Shown: positions 9,918 through 19,098 of the stretch, in pieces | How the letters are laid out: every line of letters begins with the position of its first letter | How positions within the stretch are numbered: position 1 is the stretch's first letter | Position numbers and translations under genes: made by a program | Notes under the pieces: generated by a model | Told to the model about the DNA's origin: nothing | Databases searched by the model: none | What the model saw: the letters and a program-made list of their open reading frames with translations, nothing else | From: Anabaena sphaerica FACHB-251 | GTDB taxonomy: Bacteria; Cyanobacteriota; Cyanobacteriia; Cyanobacteriales; Nostocaceae | Reading direction: 5' to 3' | Length of the DNA stretch: 64,000 nucleotides | Assembly (NCBI RefSeq): GCF_014696825.1 | Contig: NZ_JACJQU010000007.1 | Coordinates: forward strand, 1 to 64,000

Positions 9918-10457
9918 GTGCATAGTTTTGAGTACGGTTTGCTTCTGAACAATACTCCACAAGTATCTCGTATTCTTCCTCCGAGCAAAGTAAAAGGGTC
10001 AAGTAATCGTGAACGAGCTAGAAAGAACTTAGTTCTTAAACATGAAGATGTTTGTAACCGCAGACGTGATTGGTTTTGGAAACTAGCTCATAAGTTAACA
10101 GATAAGTTTGATGTTTTATGCTTTGAAACCTTAAACCTCAAGGGTATGCAACGTCTTTGGGGGAGAAAAATATCAGACTTAGCTTTTGGAGAATTTCTAC
10201 AAATACTAGAATGGGTAGCTAGAAAGAAAAATAAACAACTTGTTTATATAGATAAATGGTATCCATCTAGTAAAACTTGTTCTCATTGCGGGCATATTTT
10301 AGAAAAACTGGATTTATCTGTTAGAAAATGGCGTTGTCCATCTTGTAATTCCGTAAATGGAAGAGATGAAAACGCCACTATAAATATTCAAATGGTTGGG
10401 GTATCAACCATTGGGTTAGGTGATGTTAGACTGGCTACGCCAGCAATTGCTGTTTGA
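9918..10457 (+). pseudogene. truncated TnpB (OrfB) of an IS200/IS605-type element
   Basis: This is the C-terminal part of a TnpB RNA-guided nuclease. It keeps the RuvC-II glutamate (FETLNLKGM), a four-cysteine zinc ribbon (CSHC and CPSC) and the RuvC-III aspartate (GRDENATINI). The N-terminal half, including the RuvC-I aspartate, is missing: 179 residues remain against roughly 400 in a full protein. The frame can start at a GTG at 9918, but a working nuclease cannot result. A right-end-like hairpin follows at 10467. It lies between kdpD and anmK as a decayed insertion. Confidence 0.85.
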
Positions 10458-10466
10458 CCCCAGAAT

Positions 10467-10487
10467 CCCCACGCCTTTAGGCTGGGG
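10467..10487 (+). other. right-end hairpin of the TnpB remnant
   Basis: CCCCACGCC pairs with GGCTGGGG around TTTA, with one unpaired C, ten bases after the tnpB stop, followed by GAGTATGTCAA. This is the form of the subterminal hairpin at the right end of IS200/IS605 elements, where the guide-RNA scaffold also ends. Confidence 0.55.
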
Positions 10488-10603
10488 AGTATGTCAAAAC
10501 TATTCTGACTCCTGTATTCTTTGTCAAAGTGGCAACTTCTGGTTTTGAACAAGGTAACATTTGAGTTAAACTACCTTTTGCAATCACACCAGAATCTCTG
10601 TAA

Positions 10604-11797
10604 ATGCACCCGACTCGCGTTATAGGTTTAATGAGTGGCACATCTGTGGATGGTATAGATGCTGCCTTAGTAGAGATTGTCGGTACAGATTTGGATCTCA
10701 AAGTTGAATTACTCGCAGGGGAAACCTATCCTTACCCTGCTGAACTAAGAGAAAGAATATTGGCTATTTGTGCCGATGCGGCGATCTCAATGGCAGAATT
10801 AGCAGAAATCGATGATGCGATCGCTCTCGTTTTTGCCCAAGCTGCCCAAAATATTCAAGTTGGTCATCCACCTGCTACTTTAATCGGTTCCCACGGTCAA
10901 ACAGTTTACCATCGACCACCCCATTTTTCTGGGCAAGTGGGAAGGTGGGGTGGTGGGGAAAATCAGCCATCTCTTGGTTACAGTTTGCAACTTGGTCGGG
11001 GGGCTGTTATTGCTCGCCTTACAGGTATTACTACTATCAGTAATTTCCGTGTGGCTGATATTGCTATTGGTGGTCATGGTGCGCCTTTAGTTCCTAGAGT
11101 CGATGCTTATTTACTCAGTCATCCGCAGGAGGGGCGTTGTATTCAAAATATTGGTGGTATTAGTAATGTAGCTTATCTACCTCCACGCCGTGATCACTGG
11201 CTTGCTCAAATTCGCGGTTGGGATACAGGTCCGGGAAATAGTCTATTGGATTTGGCGGTGCAGCATTTTAGCAATGGTGCTAAAAGTTACGATGAAAATG
11301 GCAGTTGGGCAGCTAGTGGTACTCCCTGCTATCCATTAGTAGAACAATGGCTAAGTCAAGATTACTTTCATTTACCACCCCCTAAATCTACAGGGCGTGA
11401 GTTATTTGGTGTAACTTATCTACACCAGTGCTTACAAGATTCCCAAGCCTACCAACTCAGCCCCGCAGATGTGCTGGCAACACTTACAGAACTGACAGCG
11501 GCTTCGATTGTTTATAGTTACCGTAATTTTTTACCGCGAATGCCAGAACGGGTATTATTATGTGGGGGCGGTAGTCAGAATCTTTACTTAAAACATCGAT
11601 TAGAGTTATTGTTGGGGAAAGTAGCAGTTTTAACTACAGATGAAGTCGGCTTAAGTGCAGCGTTTAAAGAAGCGATCGCTTTCGCTGTTTTAGCTTACTG
11701 GAAACAGTTAGGTATTCCTGGTAATTTACCTGCTGCGACTGGAGCAGATCAAGAAGTGGTTTTAGGAGAGGTGCATCAGGTGACTGGTGATTGGTGA
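10604..11797 (+). CDS. anmK: anhydro-N-acetylmuramic acid kinase
   Basis: AnmK phosphorylates and opens 1,6-anhydro-MurNAc released by peptidoglycan turnover, giving MurNAc-6-phosphate. The 397-residue protein has the sugar-kinase-type nucleotide site [15 protein letters not shown] at the N-terminus, [32 protein letters not shown] and RGWDTGPGN in the expected order. It is of normal length and starts with ATG. It stands alone, downstream of the TnpB remnant. The lytic transglycosylase mltA elsewhere in the window (58408) belongs to the same cell-wall turnover theme but is not linked. Confidence 0.95.
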   Translation: MHPTRVIGLMSGTSVDGIDAALVEIVGTDLDLKVELLAGETYPYPAELRERILAICADAAISMAELAEIDDAIALVFAQAAQNIQVGHPPATLIGSHGQTVYHRPPHFSGQVGRWGGGENQPSLGYSLQLGRGAVIARLTGITTISNFRVADIAIGGHGAPLVPRVDAYLLSHPQEGRCIQNIGGISNVAYLPPRRDHWLAQIRGWDTGPGNSLLDLAVQHFSNGAKSYDENGSWAASGTPCYPLVEQWLSQDYFHLPPPKSTGRELFGVTYLHQCLQDSQAYQLSPADVLATLTELTAASIVYSYRNFLPRMPERVLLCGGGSQNLYLKHRLELLLGKVAVLTTDEVGLSAAFKEAIAFAVLAYWKQLGIPGNLPAATGADQEVVLGEVHQVTGDW

Positions 11798-11891
11798 GGG
11801 AAAGACAAATACTTAACTTAGATCTTATGCAGGTAAATGAAGTACAAACAGGAGAGTGGAAAAGCTATGTACCAATAGGGTTTTACTGCTG

Positions 11892-11918
11892 TAGAGACGT
11901 TATAGGGTAACGTCTCTA
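11892..11918. repeat. perfect 11-bp hairpin, dispersed-repeat type
   Basis: TAGAGACGTTA (11892-11902) and TAACGTCTCTA (11908-11918) are perfectly complementary around a five-base loop TAGGG. I recall GTAGAGACGTT palindromes as common between cyanobacterial genes. It could also serve as the transcription end of anmK, although no T-run follows. Confidence 0.65.
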
Positions 11919-11988
11919 TTGATTGCTGTTGTAAATACTGAACTCCTAATCATTATTGCTTGTTGAAAAAATCAAAGGAATTTATAAG

Positions 11989-12435
11989 GTGGCTCACAGT
12001 TTTTTGTTGGAACCAGGACGCTGGATCATGCAAGGAAGTTGGCTGGAACGGAATAGTATGCCTGTCAGCTTTAAGGGCATGACTTTGGTTGTTTGGGATC
12101 GTGATGACTGGTTTTCTATGGCAACAAAGTTGGTATTTCCAGGTAGTGATCGCTCAGAAATATCTTGCCAATACAAAGGAAGACTCCATGATGGTGATCG
12201 CCAATATACTTTTTTACTCCAGCACAATATATTGGGACAGATTGAAGGTGAAGGTTGGATTTGTCCCGATACCATCGTACAACGTTATTGGGTACTGGGC
12301 GATCGCGAACGTCGCAGCGGTTTTGAAACTCTACACCAGGTTTCAGAGGATAGTTACTACCTTGCAAGCGGTATCTTAGCAGGTCATTTTCTAACCAGTA
12401 CAATGGAAGCCAGTCTAGAACGTCAACCCCAATAA
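11989..12435 (+). CDS. conserved cyanobacterial protein of unknown function
   Basis: I do not recognise a named family, but the sequence looks like a conserved cyanobacterial protein of about 148 residues rich in Trp, Tyr and beta-type sequence (GRWIMQGSWLER, FPGSDRSEISCQYKGR, LQHNILGQIEGEGWI, QRYWVLGDRERR), perhaps a small beta-barrel. The start is uncertain: GTG 11989 gives an N-terminus VAHSFLLEPGRW that I find most family-like, whereas TTG 11956 would add 11 residues. It lies 75 bases upstream of the Ser/Thr kinase on the same strand and may be co-transcribed. Confidence 0.7.
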   Translation: MAHSFLLEPGRWIMQGSWLERNSMPVSFKGMTLVVWDRDDWFSMATKLVFPGSDRSEISCQYKGRLHDGDRQYTFLLQHNILGQIEGEGWICPDTIVQRYWVLGDRERRSGFETLHQVSEDSYYLASGILAGHFLTSTMEASLERQPQ

Positions 12436-12510
12436 GCATATTCATCGTCAACCTGTGATGGCAGTAGCCTATTTCATCCACGATTTTTGAACATTGGAGT
12501 CGAATTTTTT

Positions 12511-14109
12511 ATGTCAGACCCCAACACTGGTCGCTTACTTAGCAACCGTTACCAGCTTCAAGAGTTAATTGGTACTGGAGCAATGGGACGGGTGTATCGT
12601 GCTAAGGATATTTTGTTGGGAGGTGTGCCGGTTGCAATCAAGTTTCTTGCTTTATCCATCGAAAACGAAAAAATGCGTTTGCAAGAGCGTTTTGAGCGAG
12701 AAGCAAAAACCTGTGCCTTACTAGGTCAAAAAAATATTCATATTGTCCGCGTAATGGACTATGGCGTAGATGAAAATAACACCCCATACTACGTTATGGA
12801 ATACTTGCAAGGACAAAGCTTAAGCACTGTCATCCGCACCCAAACTCTTTCTTTACCTAGATTCCTGAGCATGGCACGGCAAATCTGCCTGGGTTTACAA
12901 TCTGCTCACAATGGTATCCCCGTAGATGGAGTTATCTGCCCCATTATTCATCGTGATATTAAGCCGAGCAATATGCTGGTGATTCAAGACCCCAGTTTTG
13001 GAGAATTAGTCAAGGTCTTAGACTTTGGGATTGCCAAGTTAATCATGTCGGATAGTGATCAGACGAAATTTTATTTGGGTACTCTTGCTTATTCTTCTCC
13101 CGAACAAATTGAAGGCAAAGAATTAGATAATCGCTCTGATATTTATAGTTTGGGTGTGATGATGTTTGAAATGCTCACAGCTAAGATGCCACTAGTCGCA
13201 TCAACCCATTCTTTTGGAGCCTGGTATCAAACCCATAAATTTCAAAAACCCATGTCTTTTGCTGAGGCTAATCCTAAATTAGGAATACCAAAGCAAGTGC
13301 AAGATTTGATAATGAGTTGTTTGGAAAAAAAACCAAAAGATCGCCCCCAAACTGTCAAGGAAATTCTCAGTGTCTTAGTAGCCGCAGAACAGCAAGACAA
13401 AATCAGTCAATCAAATAGTCAAAATATTCCTGCAACCACGCAGAACTTAAAAACTCAACCGCAGCCTGAAAAAAAGACGAAAATTGAACGACCGATATCT
13501 ACAATATCGGAAAAAAAACTCAAAACTGAACTGCGCTTATCCTCAATCAATGATGATGTTACTCGGCAGCTTTCTTGGCCACCAAATAAACCAATTGCTG
13601 ATATTGTTTTTCCTCAACCCATTGATAATAATGGCGAATTTTCTCTAGCCTTGTGGGTGATGCTACCTCAGCAGGAAATTCAAAAGCGTTTAGTTTGTAC
13701 TCGATACAATCAATTCCTTTTTATTTCTCTTCCCCATCCCATGGTGTTATGGATTACAGTCATCTACAACCGCGAACACGGAGCTAAATGGTTGCCTTAC
13801 TACCTTGATCTCAAAACCAATTTTGGTCAGGAAATCATTCGCTTGCTGCATTATACAGGTTGTTATCGCTTGTTGTTTTTTGCACGAGAAACACCCAGCC
13901 GCTGTAACCATGTTCTAGTTTCCAGTATTGCTCCAATTCAACGTGAACGACTGCAAGAGTGGCTAGAAATCAGCAAGGTATCTACATCATCTACGGATGC
14001 CCAAACTAGTAAAACTTTGCTGAAACAGGAGTATGAAAAGATTAAACGGCAAATTTTAGCCAAACTGGAAACAATTGATACTGATTCATCTTTTGACATA
14101 TCTGGTTAA
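12511..14109 (+). CDS. eukaryotic-type serine/threonine protein kinase
   Basis: The 532-residue protein begins with a full Hanks-type kinase domain: glycine loop GTGAMGRVY at 21-29, lysine K44 in VAIKF, catalytic HRDIKPSN with D149, DFG with D171, and SPEQIEGKELDNRSDIYSLG in the activation and APE region. A low-complexity linker rich in Gln, Lys and Thr (about 300-350) leads to a C-terminal domain of about 180 residues that I do not recognise and that probably carries the specific input. No membrane segment is evident. ATG 12511 is used instead of the TTG at 12487 because family sequence begins at SDPNTGRLLSNRYQL. A PP2C phosphatase, the likely counteracting activity, is encoded about 1.3 kb downstream on the other strand. 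Confidence 0.93.
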   Translation: MSDPNTGRLLSNRYQLQELIGTGAMGRVYRAKDILLGGVPVAIKFLALSIENEKMRLQERFEREAKTCALLGQKNIHIVRVMDYGVDENNTPYYVMEYLQGQSLSTVIRTQTLSLPRFLSMARQICLGLQSAHNGIPVDGVICPIIHRDIKPSNMLVIQDPSFGELVKVLDFGIAKLIMSDSDQTKFYLGTLAYSSPEQIEGKELDNRSDIYSLGVMMFEMLTAKMPLVASTHSFGAWYQTHKFQKPMSFAEANPKLGIPKQVQDLIMSCLEKKPKDRPQTVKEILSVLVAAEQQDKISQSNSQNIPATTQNLKTQPQPEKKTKIERPISTISEKKLKTELRLSSINDDVTRQLSWPPNKPIADIVFPQPIDNNGEFSLALWVMLPQQEIQKRLVCTRYNQFLFISLPHPMVLWITVIYNREHGAKWLPYYLDLKTNFGQEIIRLLHYTGCYRLLFFARETPSRCNHVLVSSIAPIQRERLQEWLEISKVSTSSTDAQTSKTLLKQEYEKIKRQILAKLETIDTDSSFDISG

Positions 14110-14587
14110 AGTTCAATCAACTATATTACAAGTAGTATATGTGTTGTAAGAGTGTGGTATTCAAAAAAAGTAAAGTTTTGTAAATAAAATATCTTGATTA
14201 ATCTAAATTAGAGTTATATAAAATGTAAAGCTTAATCACACTGGATATTTTATCTGGTACGATTAGAGTGCAAATAATCCTGCACTCTTCACATCACAAC
14301 TCAGTAGGTTGCGCCGTCAAAGCTCGGCACACAAGAAAAGCTTGTCATGATTTCATGAGTGGATCTTATGTAAAGACTAGATTAGTTTGGGCTATATGTA
14401 AGTAATATCATGCTCTAGAAACTTGGTCAGCCTATTATTAGACTGGGATATGATTGATTGAGTTAACTTTGTGGAATCGGGTGGGTATTAGTGATCGAAG
14501 TTGACGCCCCAGCATCCCCAGCTTTTTTCCTCTATTGGAACCAAGCAAGAGAAGGAGGTCGCCCACTGCGACAAAAGCAACCTTACT
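14110..14587. other. 478-base gap between the Ser/Thr kinase and nblA
   Basis: The genes on both sides point towards this gap. I see AT-rich sequence at 14110-14260 and then a more GC-balanced part with a small GTCGC/GCGAC stem (14557-14571) shortly before the nblA stop. No gene or clear terminator was found. Confidence 0.4.
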
Positions 14588-14785
14588 CTATGCCATAGTG
14601 GAACCTGAATCTAATCCCCACTGATGCTTGAGAAGCTCTTTATAAGTTGCTTCCCGCATAACCATTTGCTCATATAGCTTCACTAAAAAGTCTTGGGCTT
14701 GTTCATGGCTCATATCCTTGACTTGTGTGGCAAATGAACGGATGTTAAATTGCTGTTCCAAGGAAAGCTCAATTGGTTGATTCAT
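14588..14785 (-). CDS. nblA: phycobilisome degradation protein NblA
   Basis: NblA is a small helical adaptor that tags phycobilisomes for proteolysis, typically under nitrogen or sulfur starvation. The 65-residue product matches the family over its whole length: LSLEQQFNIRSFATQV near the start, the helix MSHEQAQDFLVKLYEQMVMREATYKELLKHQ, and a short C-terminal tail ending GLDSGSTMA. It is monocistronic, with a long upstream region that presumably holds starvation control; I looked for a GTA-N8-TAC NtcA box there and did not find a clear one. Confidence 0.95.
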   Translation of the reverse strand: MNQPIELSLEQQFNIRSFATQVKDMSHEQAQDFLVKLYEQMVMREATYKELLKHQWGLDSGSTMA

Positions 14786-15423
14786 AGTTAAAACCTAAAA
14801 AACAACGCGTAAAAGTGAGATCGGTGACAGAAAAGCCAAGGAGGTAATACTTGGGATTATATCTGTCATGAACATTTGTATGTTCCTCCGTATTAAGAAA
14901 GATAACAATTGTTTGACAGATTGCCCAGTGCCTTCTGGTTAATTTTTCTGCTTCTGTATCTTGCATTTAAACCTACTGGTATACGACCCCGGTTTACCAA
15001 GGTATATTTTGGGTAAATAGACTTATGGAAAAATGAAGGTGTTTTACAGTAGATCCTGTTTGGGCTTTATTTCTATCCTTGCAGTTGGGACTGGCAAGGA
15101 TGAGCGGTACAAAATATCAGTTTCCTAGATTATGAAAATTGAGCCTCATCAGGTGAATTGAGAGGCTTAAAGATATTTTTAGCAATTTGCGAACAGGAAA
15201 AATGCTCAAATTGAACAAAATGCTGAGTATATTTACCTGAAACAGCAAAAAGTCTCACACCTAACCGATAGGGAAGTGTTGAGATGAATTGCGAGTGAGT
15301 TGAGTTGCGTAGTTTGATTGTATTTGAGCGTAGCGAAAACAGAGAACACTACAGCGACGTAAAGAACTTTTGCCTCTTGCCTTTTGCCTATTCCCTGTTC
15401 CCTGACTAATGACCAAATTAAGA
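14786..15423. other. nblA upstream region and gap to the PP2C gene
   Basis: This 638-base region contains no convincing gene. A perfect 8-bp stem (ATCCTTGC at 15075-15082 with GCAAGGAT at 15094-15101) is the main structure. A TTGCCTCTTGCCTTTTGCC-type short repeat and a CCCTGTTCCCTG heptamer patch lie at about 15369-15402, just after the PP2C gene. The nblA promoter should lie between 14790 and about 15050. Confidence 0.4.
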
Positions 15424-16158
15424 TTAAGAATTTTCTTCCACAGCGACCAGGACGACTGTGATGTTGTCGTGTCCACCTTGCTCTTTTGCGGCTTCAATTA
15501 GAGAGAAGGCTGCTTTATCCAGGACAGAAAAATCTTCGAGGCAGCTTTTAATCTTTTGCTCAACGAGTTCTTCGGTCAGTCCATCGCTACATAAAAGCAA
15601 GCGATCGCCAGATTTTATATCTAGTGGTTGTACATCAACATGATGCAAGTCTTCACGTCCCAAACAGCGTGATAAAACATGACGATAGGGATGTAACCTG
15701 GCTTCCTGGGCTGAGAGATCGCCTATTTTGATGGCTCTGGCTATCCAAGTATGATCTTCTGTAATTTGCTCGAGTTGGGATTCTCTCAACCGGTATAGTC
15801 GTGAATCTCCGACATGAGCGCACAAAGGTGGTTCTGGAGAACGGAAAACCACGGCTACAACCGTTGTCCCCATATCAGCACGTTGGGGATGATTTTGCTG
15901 ATCCTGCAAAATGGCTTTATTAGCTGCCCATAAAGCTTGTTCTAATAATTCTGGTGCGGGTTGGGAAGATTGCCAATTTGCCGATAAATAAGCCTTAATT
16001 TCTTGGGTAGCAATGCGACTTGCTTCCTCTCCTCCTGCATGACCACCCATACCGTCAGCAACTATAAAAAATCGCCCTTCAGGGTCTATATAGTAAGCAT
16101 CTTGATTATTAGAACGAATAAGTCCCGGATCAGTAGAACCCGTGAAGTTAAGTTTCAT
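15424..16158 (-). CDS. PP2C-family serine/threonine protein phosphatase
   Basis: A metal-dependent phosphatase of about 244 residues with all PP2C motifs: RSNNQDAYY, VADGMGGHAGGEEAS (metal-binding aspartate and glycine), GTTVVAV, HVGDSRLYR, DHTW, LLCSDGLTEEL and GGHDNITVVLV. It is a stand-alone cytoplasmic catalytic domain like bacterial PstP/Stp. ATG 16158 gives the standard start MKLNFTGSTDPG; a TTG at 16173 would add five residues. It lies 18 bases downstream of the ABC1-type kinase gene on the same strand, so the two are probably co-transcribed. Confidence 0.95.
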   Translation of the reverse strand: MKLNFTGSTDPGLIRSNNQDAYYIDPEGRFFIVADGMGGHAGGEEASRIATQEIKAYLSANWQSSQPAPELLEQALWAANKAILQDQQNHPQRADMGTTVVAVVFRSPEPPLCAHVGDSRLYRLRESQLEQITEDHTWIARAIKIGDLSAQEARLHPYRHVLSRCLGREDLHHVDVQPLDIKSGDRLLLCSDGLTEELVEQKIKSCLEDFSVLDKAAFSLIEAAKEQGGHDNITVVLVAVEENS

Positions 16159-16176
16159 AAATTTTGTTGGCAATAA

Positions 16177-17913
16177 TTAATACTTATGATCATAACGGTC
16201 AAGGCGTGAAATTAGCCGGAGAAGTATGAATGAGACTCCGGCAGCAATTAAACCAGCTATTGCGGCTAACCATACATAATGATTAACCAGGAGAATGGTA
16301 GCTGAAACAGTAAAAGCACTGATTATCAAAGCATAACTCATTCCCATCTGAATATTACTCTGTCGTCTTAACAGCCGTTCTGTTTCTACAGAACGAACCC
16401 GTAGACGAATATCACCGCGCTCTAACTTATCTAGAGTATCTTCTAATCGACGTGGTAAACCTAAAGCAGTGCTACTTACTTGTACTGCTTGACGACTTAA
16501 TTCATTCAAGAAGCTATTCCCCTCTGGACCACTACTATTAGTCATAAGTTCCATTGCATAAGGCTGGGCAACTTCCATAAAATTAAATTCTGGATCTAAG
16601 CCCTTACCTACCCCCTCCAGGGTAGAAAAAGCCCGCATCACAAAAGTGAAAGTTGCGGGAAATCTAAATGGTTGATTGTAAGCTATTTCATACAGGTCTT
16701 CACTGATAGCGGCAACTGATTGGTTTTCAAAGGGTTTATCCATGAAATTGTCCAGCATATACTGGACGGAACGCCGCACAGGTCCCATGTCATCTACGGG
16801 AGCGATCGCTCCCAAATCGATCAGAGACTGAACCACGCGATCGCCATCTTTTTGGGCGATACCAAACAGAGTTGCCATCAAACCTTCTCGGACATTGGAT
16901 TTAATCGTTCCCATCATCCCGAAATCGTAGAAAATCAAAGCACCATCGGGGCTAACGGCTAGATTACCAGGGTGGGGGTCAGCGTGGAAGAAACCATTAT
17001 TTAATAACTGGTGTAAGTAAGCTTGAGCGCCGTAACGAGCGATCGCTTTTCGATCCACACCTGCCGCCTCTAGAGCCTCATACTGACTAACTTTAATCCC
17101 CGGTACATATTCCAAACTAATTACCCTAGAGGTAGTATAACGCCAGTAAACCCTGGGTACTTTCACCCAGTCGTAAGCGCGGAAATTGCGGCGAAAAGTA
17201 TCAGCATTGCGCCCTTCACCCAAGTAATCAATTTCTTCCCAAAGAATGCGACAACATTCTTCATAAATGCCCATCCAATCTCTTCCCTTTCCCCACCGGG
17301 GATGGTTTTGAAAGTAACGAGCAATACCCTTGAGAATTTGTAAATCTATTTCAAATAGCTTCTTGAGTCCCGGACGTTGCACCTTGACAACTACTGATTC
17401 TCCAGAATGTAAAACAGCTTTGTGTACTTGTCCCAAACTAGCAGCAGCAAGGGGAACAGGTTCAAAACTGTGGAATAGTTCAGGAATTTTTTTACCTAAT
17501 TCTTGCTCAATAATCGTTTCTACTTGCTCATAGCTAAATGCTGGCACTCTATCTTGTAACTTAGATAGTTCCTCTACATATTCACTAGGAAATATATCCG
17601 CACGGGTAGAAAACAACTGCCCAACTTTAATAAAAGTCGGTCCCAAATCTAAAAAGGTATTTCTAATCCAGATTGCTTGAGCTTTACGTCTAGCAGCTTG
17701 TTTGGCTTCTGTTACACCACCAGGGTAACTCCAAGCTTTATTATACCGCCAAAGTTTGAACATTAAGGTCAAAACAAAAGACCAAATATCCACATAGCGG
17801 CGTTTGCTAGAGTATTTTTCCCGATTCCAACGGTAAGCCTTATCTGAATAACCTTGTTCCATATTTTTTTTGTACCGTTGGGTATTCACCGAATCACCAG
17901 TAAAAACAGACAC
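16177..17913 (-). CDS. ABC1/AarF/UbiB-family atypical kinase
   Basis: The 578-residue protein has the hallmarks of the ABC1K (UbiB) family: the KxGQ motif in FIKVGQLFSTRADIFP, the alanine-rich nucleotide loop AAASLGQVH, the lysine in VVVKVQRPG, catalytic HADPHPGN and the metal site YDFGMMG. Two hydrophobic segments at the extreme C-terminus would anchor it in a membrane. Members in photosynthetic cells are linked to prenyl-quinone and tocopherol metabolism or to thylakoid stress responses; which of these applies cannot be read from the sequence. The first ATG is used, and MEQGYSDKAYRW, 17 residues later, is an alternative start. Confidence 0.92.
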   Translation of the reverse strand: MSVFTGDSVNTQRYKKNMEQGYSDKAYRWNREKYSSKRRYVDIWSFVLTLMFKLWRYNKAWSYPGGVTEAKQAARRKAQAIWIRNTFLDLGPTFIKVGQLFSTRADIFPSEYVEELSKLQDRVPAFSYEQVETIIEQELGKKIPELFHSFEPVPLAAASLGQVHKAVLHSGESVVVKVQRPGLKKLFEIDLQILKGIARYFQNHPRWGKGRDWMGIYEECCRILWEEIDYLGEGRNADTFRRNFRAYDWVKVPRVYWRYTTSRVISLEYVPGIKVSQYEALEAAGVDRKAIARYGAQAYLHQLLNNGFFHADPHPGNLAVSPDGALIFYDFGMMGTIKSNVREGLMATLFGIAQKDGDRVVQSLIDLGAIAPVDDMGPVRRSVQYMLDNFMDKPFENQSVAAISEDLYEIAYNQPFRFPATFTFVMRAFSTLEGVGKGLDPEFNFMEVAQPYAMELMTNSSGPEGNSFLNELSRQAVQVSSTALGLPRRLEDTLDKLERGDIRLRVRSVETERLLRRQSNIQMGMSYALIISAFTVSATILLVNHYVWLAAIAGLIAAGVSFILLRLISRLDRYDHKY

Positions 17914-17941
17914 TCTGTTTCCTAAATGTTTTTGATTAAAG

Positions 17942-18075
17942 AGGATTGGGGACTGGGGACTGGGGACTAGGGACTAGGGACTGGGAAGAAATGAATTCAA
18001 AATTCAAAAACGCTTGTCTCTTGTTTCTTGTCTCTTGTCTCTTGCCTGTTCACTGTCACCTGTCACCTGTCACCT
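17942..18075. repeat. heptamer arrays between two minus-strand genes
   Basis: GGGGACT-type units run from about 17945 to 17983. A second tract at 18014-18075 is built of CTTGTCT, CTTGCCT and GTCACCT-type units. They lie between the ABC1-type kinase start and the 3' end of the small gene at 18076. Confidence 0.85.
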
Positions 18076-18399
18076 CTATTTTGACGTACTGCGATATTTT
18101 TGGAGTTCAGTTCGCAATAAGGCTATTTCAGCCCGTAATTCATCTATTTCCGCCTGTAAGTCTGTTGAACCTGAGCCAGATGCACTACTACCTGTAGTGG
18201 TGCCAGTTTCGGCGGATTCAGCTGCCCGATTAGCTCGTGCTATCACTTCTTCTGTAAACTGGTGTAGCTGCTCTCTGGCTTCAGCATCAAATTTACCCAG
18301 TTCACTCAAAGCATCGGTCAAGGCGATTTCTACACGCTCATTAATTACTTCAGCTACTGCTCTGCCTACAAAAAAGGCTTGCACAAGGGGATTACTCAT
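18076..18399 (-). CDS. small conserved cyanobacterial coiled-coil protein
   Basis: The 107-residue product starts MSNPLVQAFFVGRAVAEVINERVE and has a helical N-terminal two-thirds, a Gly/Ser/Thr linker (about 67-78) and a C-terminal leucine-heptad coiled coil (LQAEIDELRAEIALLRTELQK). I recall proteins of this layout as widespread in cyanobacteria and associated with thylakoids, but I do not assign a function. Its stop codon abuts a tandem-repeat tract. Confidence 0.75.
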   Translation of the reverse strand: MSNPLVQAFFVGRAVAEVINERVEIALTDALSELGKFDAEAREQLHQFTEEVIARANRAAESAETGTTTGSSASGSGSTDLQAEIDELRAEIALLRTELQKYRSTSK

Positions 18400-18657
18400 A
18401 AATTTTTGTAAAGTTGCTCCGCAAGAAAATTATAACTTGCATTTAGCATCAGGTGTTGACTATCATTCAGGAGTTTATCCGTACTTGGCTGATTTTTAAT
18501 TTGTATAATTTTAGATCATATACCCTGGGATACTCATCTGGTTGAGGAGGAACGAAATCTAAACAATTATGAATATACGCGCAAATATTTATTACAATCT
18601 ATAATTTTAGATATCGGGTACTTTTTTATTCAATTTAAATTAGGTAATATAATTAAA

Positions 18658-19067
18658 TTGTCAGAATCAGGATGTCCAGGATTAAAGGATTTACCGGATT
18701 AAATAACAAAAATTAAACGCAGATAAACGCAGATGATTTTTTACCTCATTATCAAAATTTCCAGGATTAAAGGATTGACAGGAAGTAAATTTTCTCTGTG
18801 TCCTCTGCGTCCTCTGCGGTATGCCTAATGCCACGCTCTGCAAACGTTTTAAAAAATAGAATTTGTCTGCATCAGGATAACCAGGATTAAACAATTTACA
18901 GGATAGTAATTGATTAATTTTTGGTTGGTTGTTAAGGTTGTATTTGTAAGCATCAGGTGATAGGGGGGAACCGGGAACAGGTGACAGCATTTTTTTAAAT
19001 ACAAATTACTAATAGTAACATCAACATCCTGAAAATCCTAAAATCTTGGACATCCTGATTCTGACAA
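18658..19067. repeat. 410-bp foldback element with 26-bp terminal inverted repeats
   Basis: The 26 bases at 18658-18683 and the inverted complement of 19042-19067 agree at 25 positions (TTGTCAGAATCAGGATGTCC is shared exactly). Inside lie degenerate copies of the AGGATTAAAGGATT theme (near 18770 and 18885) and a CCTCTGCG repeat (near 18800). It fills most of the 699-base gap between the coiled-coil gene and the nucleotidyltransferase gene. No transposase is encoded, so it is a non-autonomous or purely repeat-derived element. Confidence 0.7.
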
Positions 19068-19098
19068 AATCCACATCCTGATGATGACAATGTTAAAA

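Noticed and set aside
14769-14966. 65-residue minus-strand frame upstream of nblA
   Set aside because: Overlaps the nblA start and has no protein-like conservation pattern; part of the nblA upstream region.
14786-15060. NtcA binding box (GTA-N8-TAC) upstream of nblA
   Set aside because: I searched for the pattern by eye and found only near misses; not supported.
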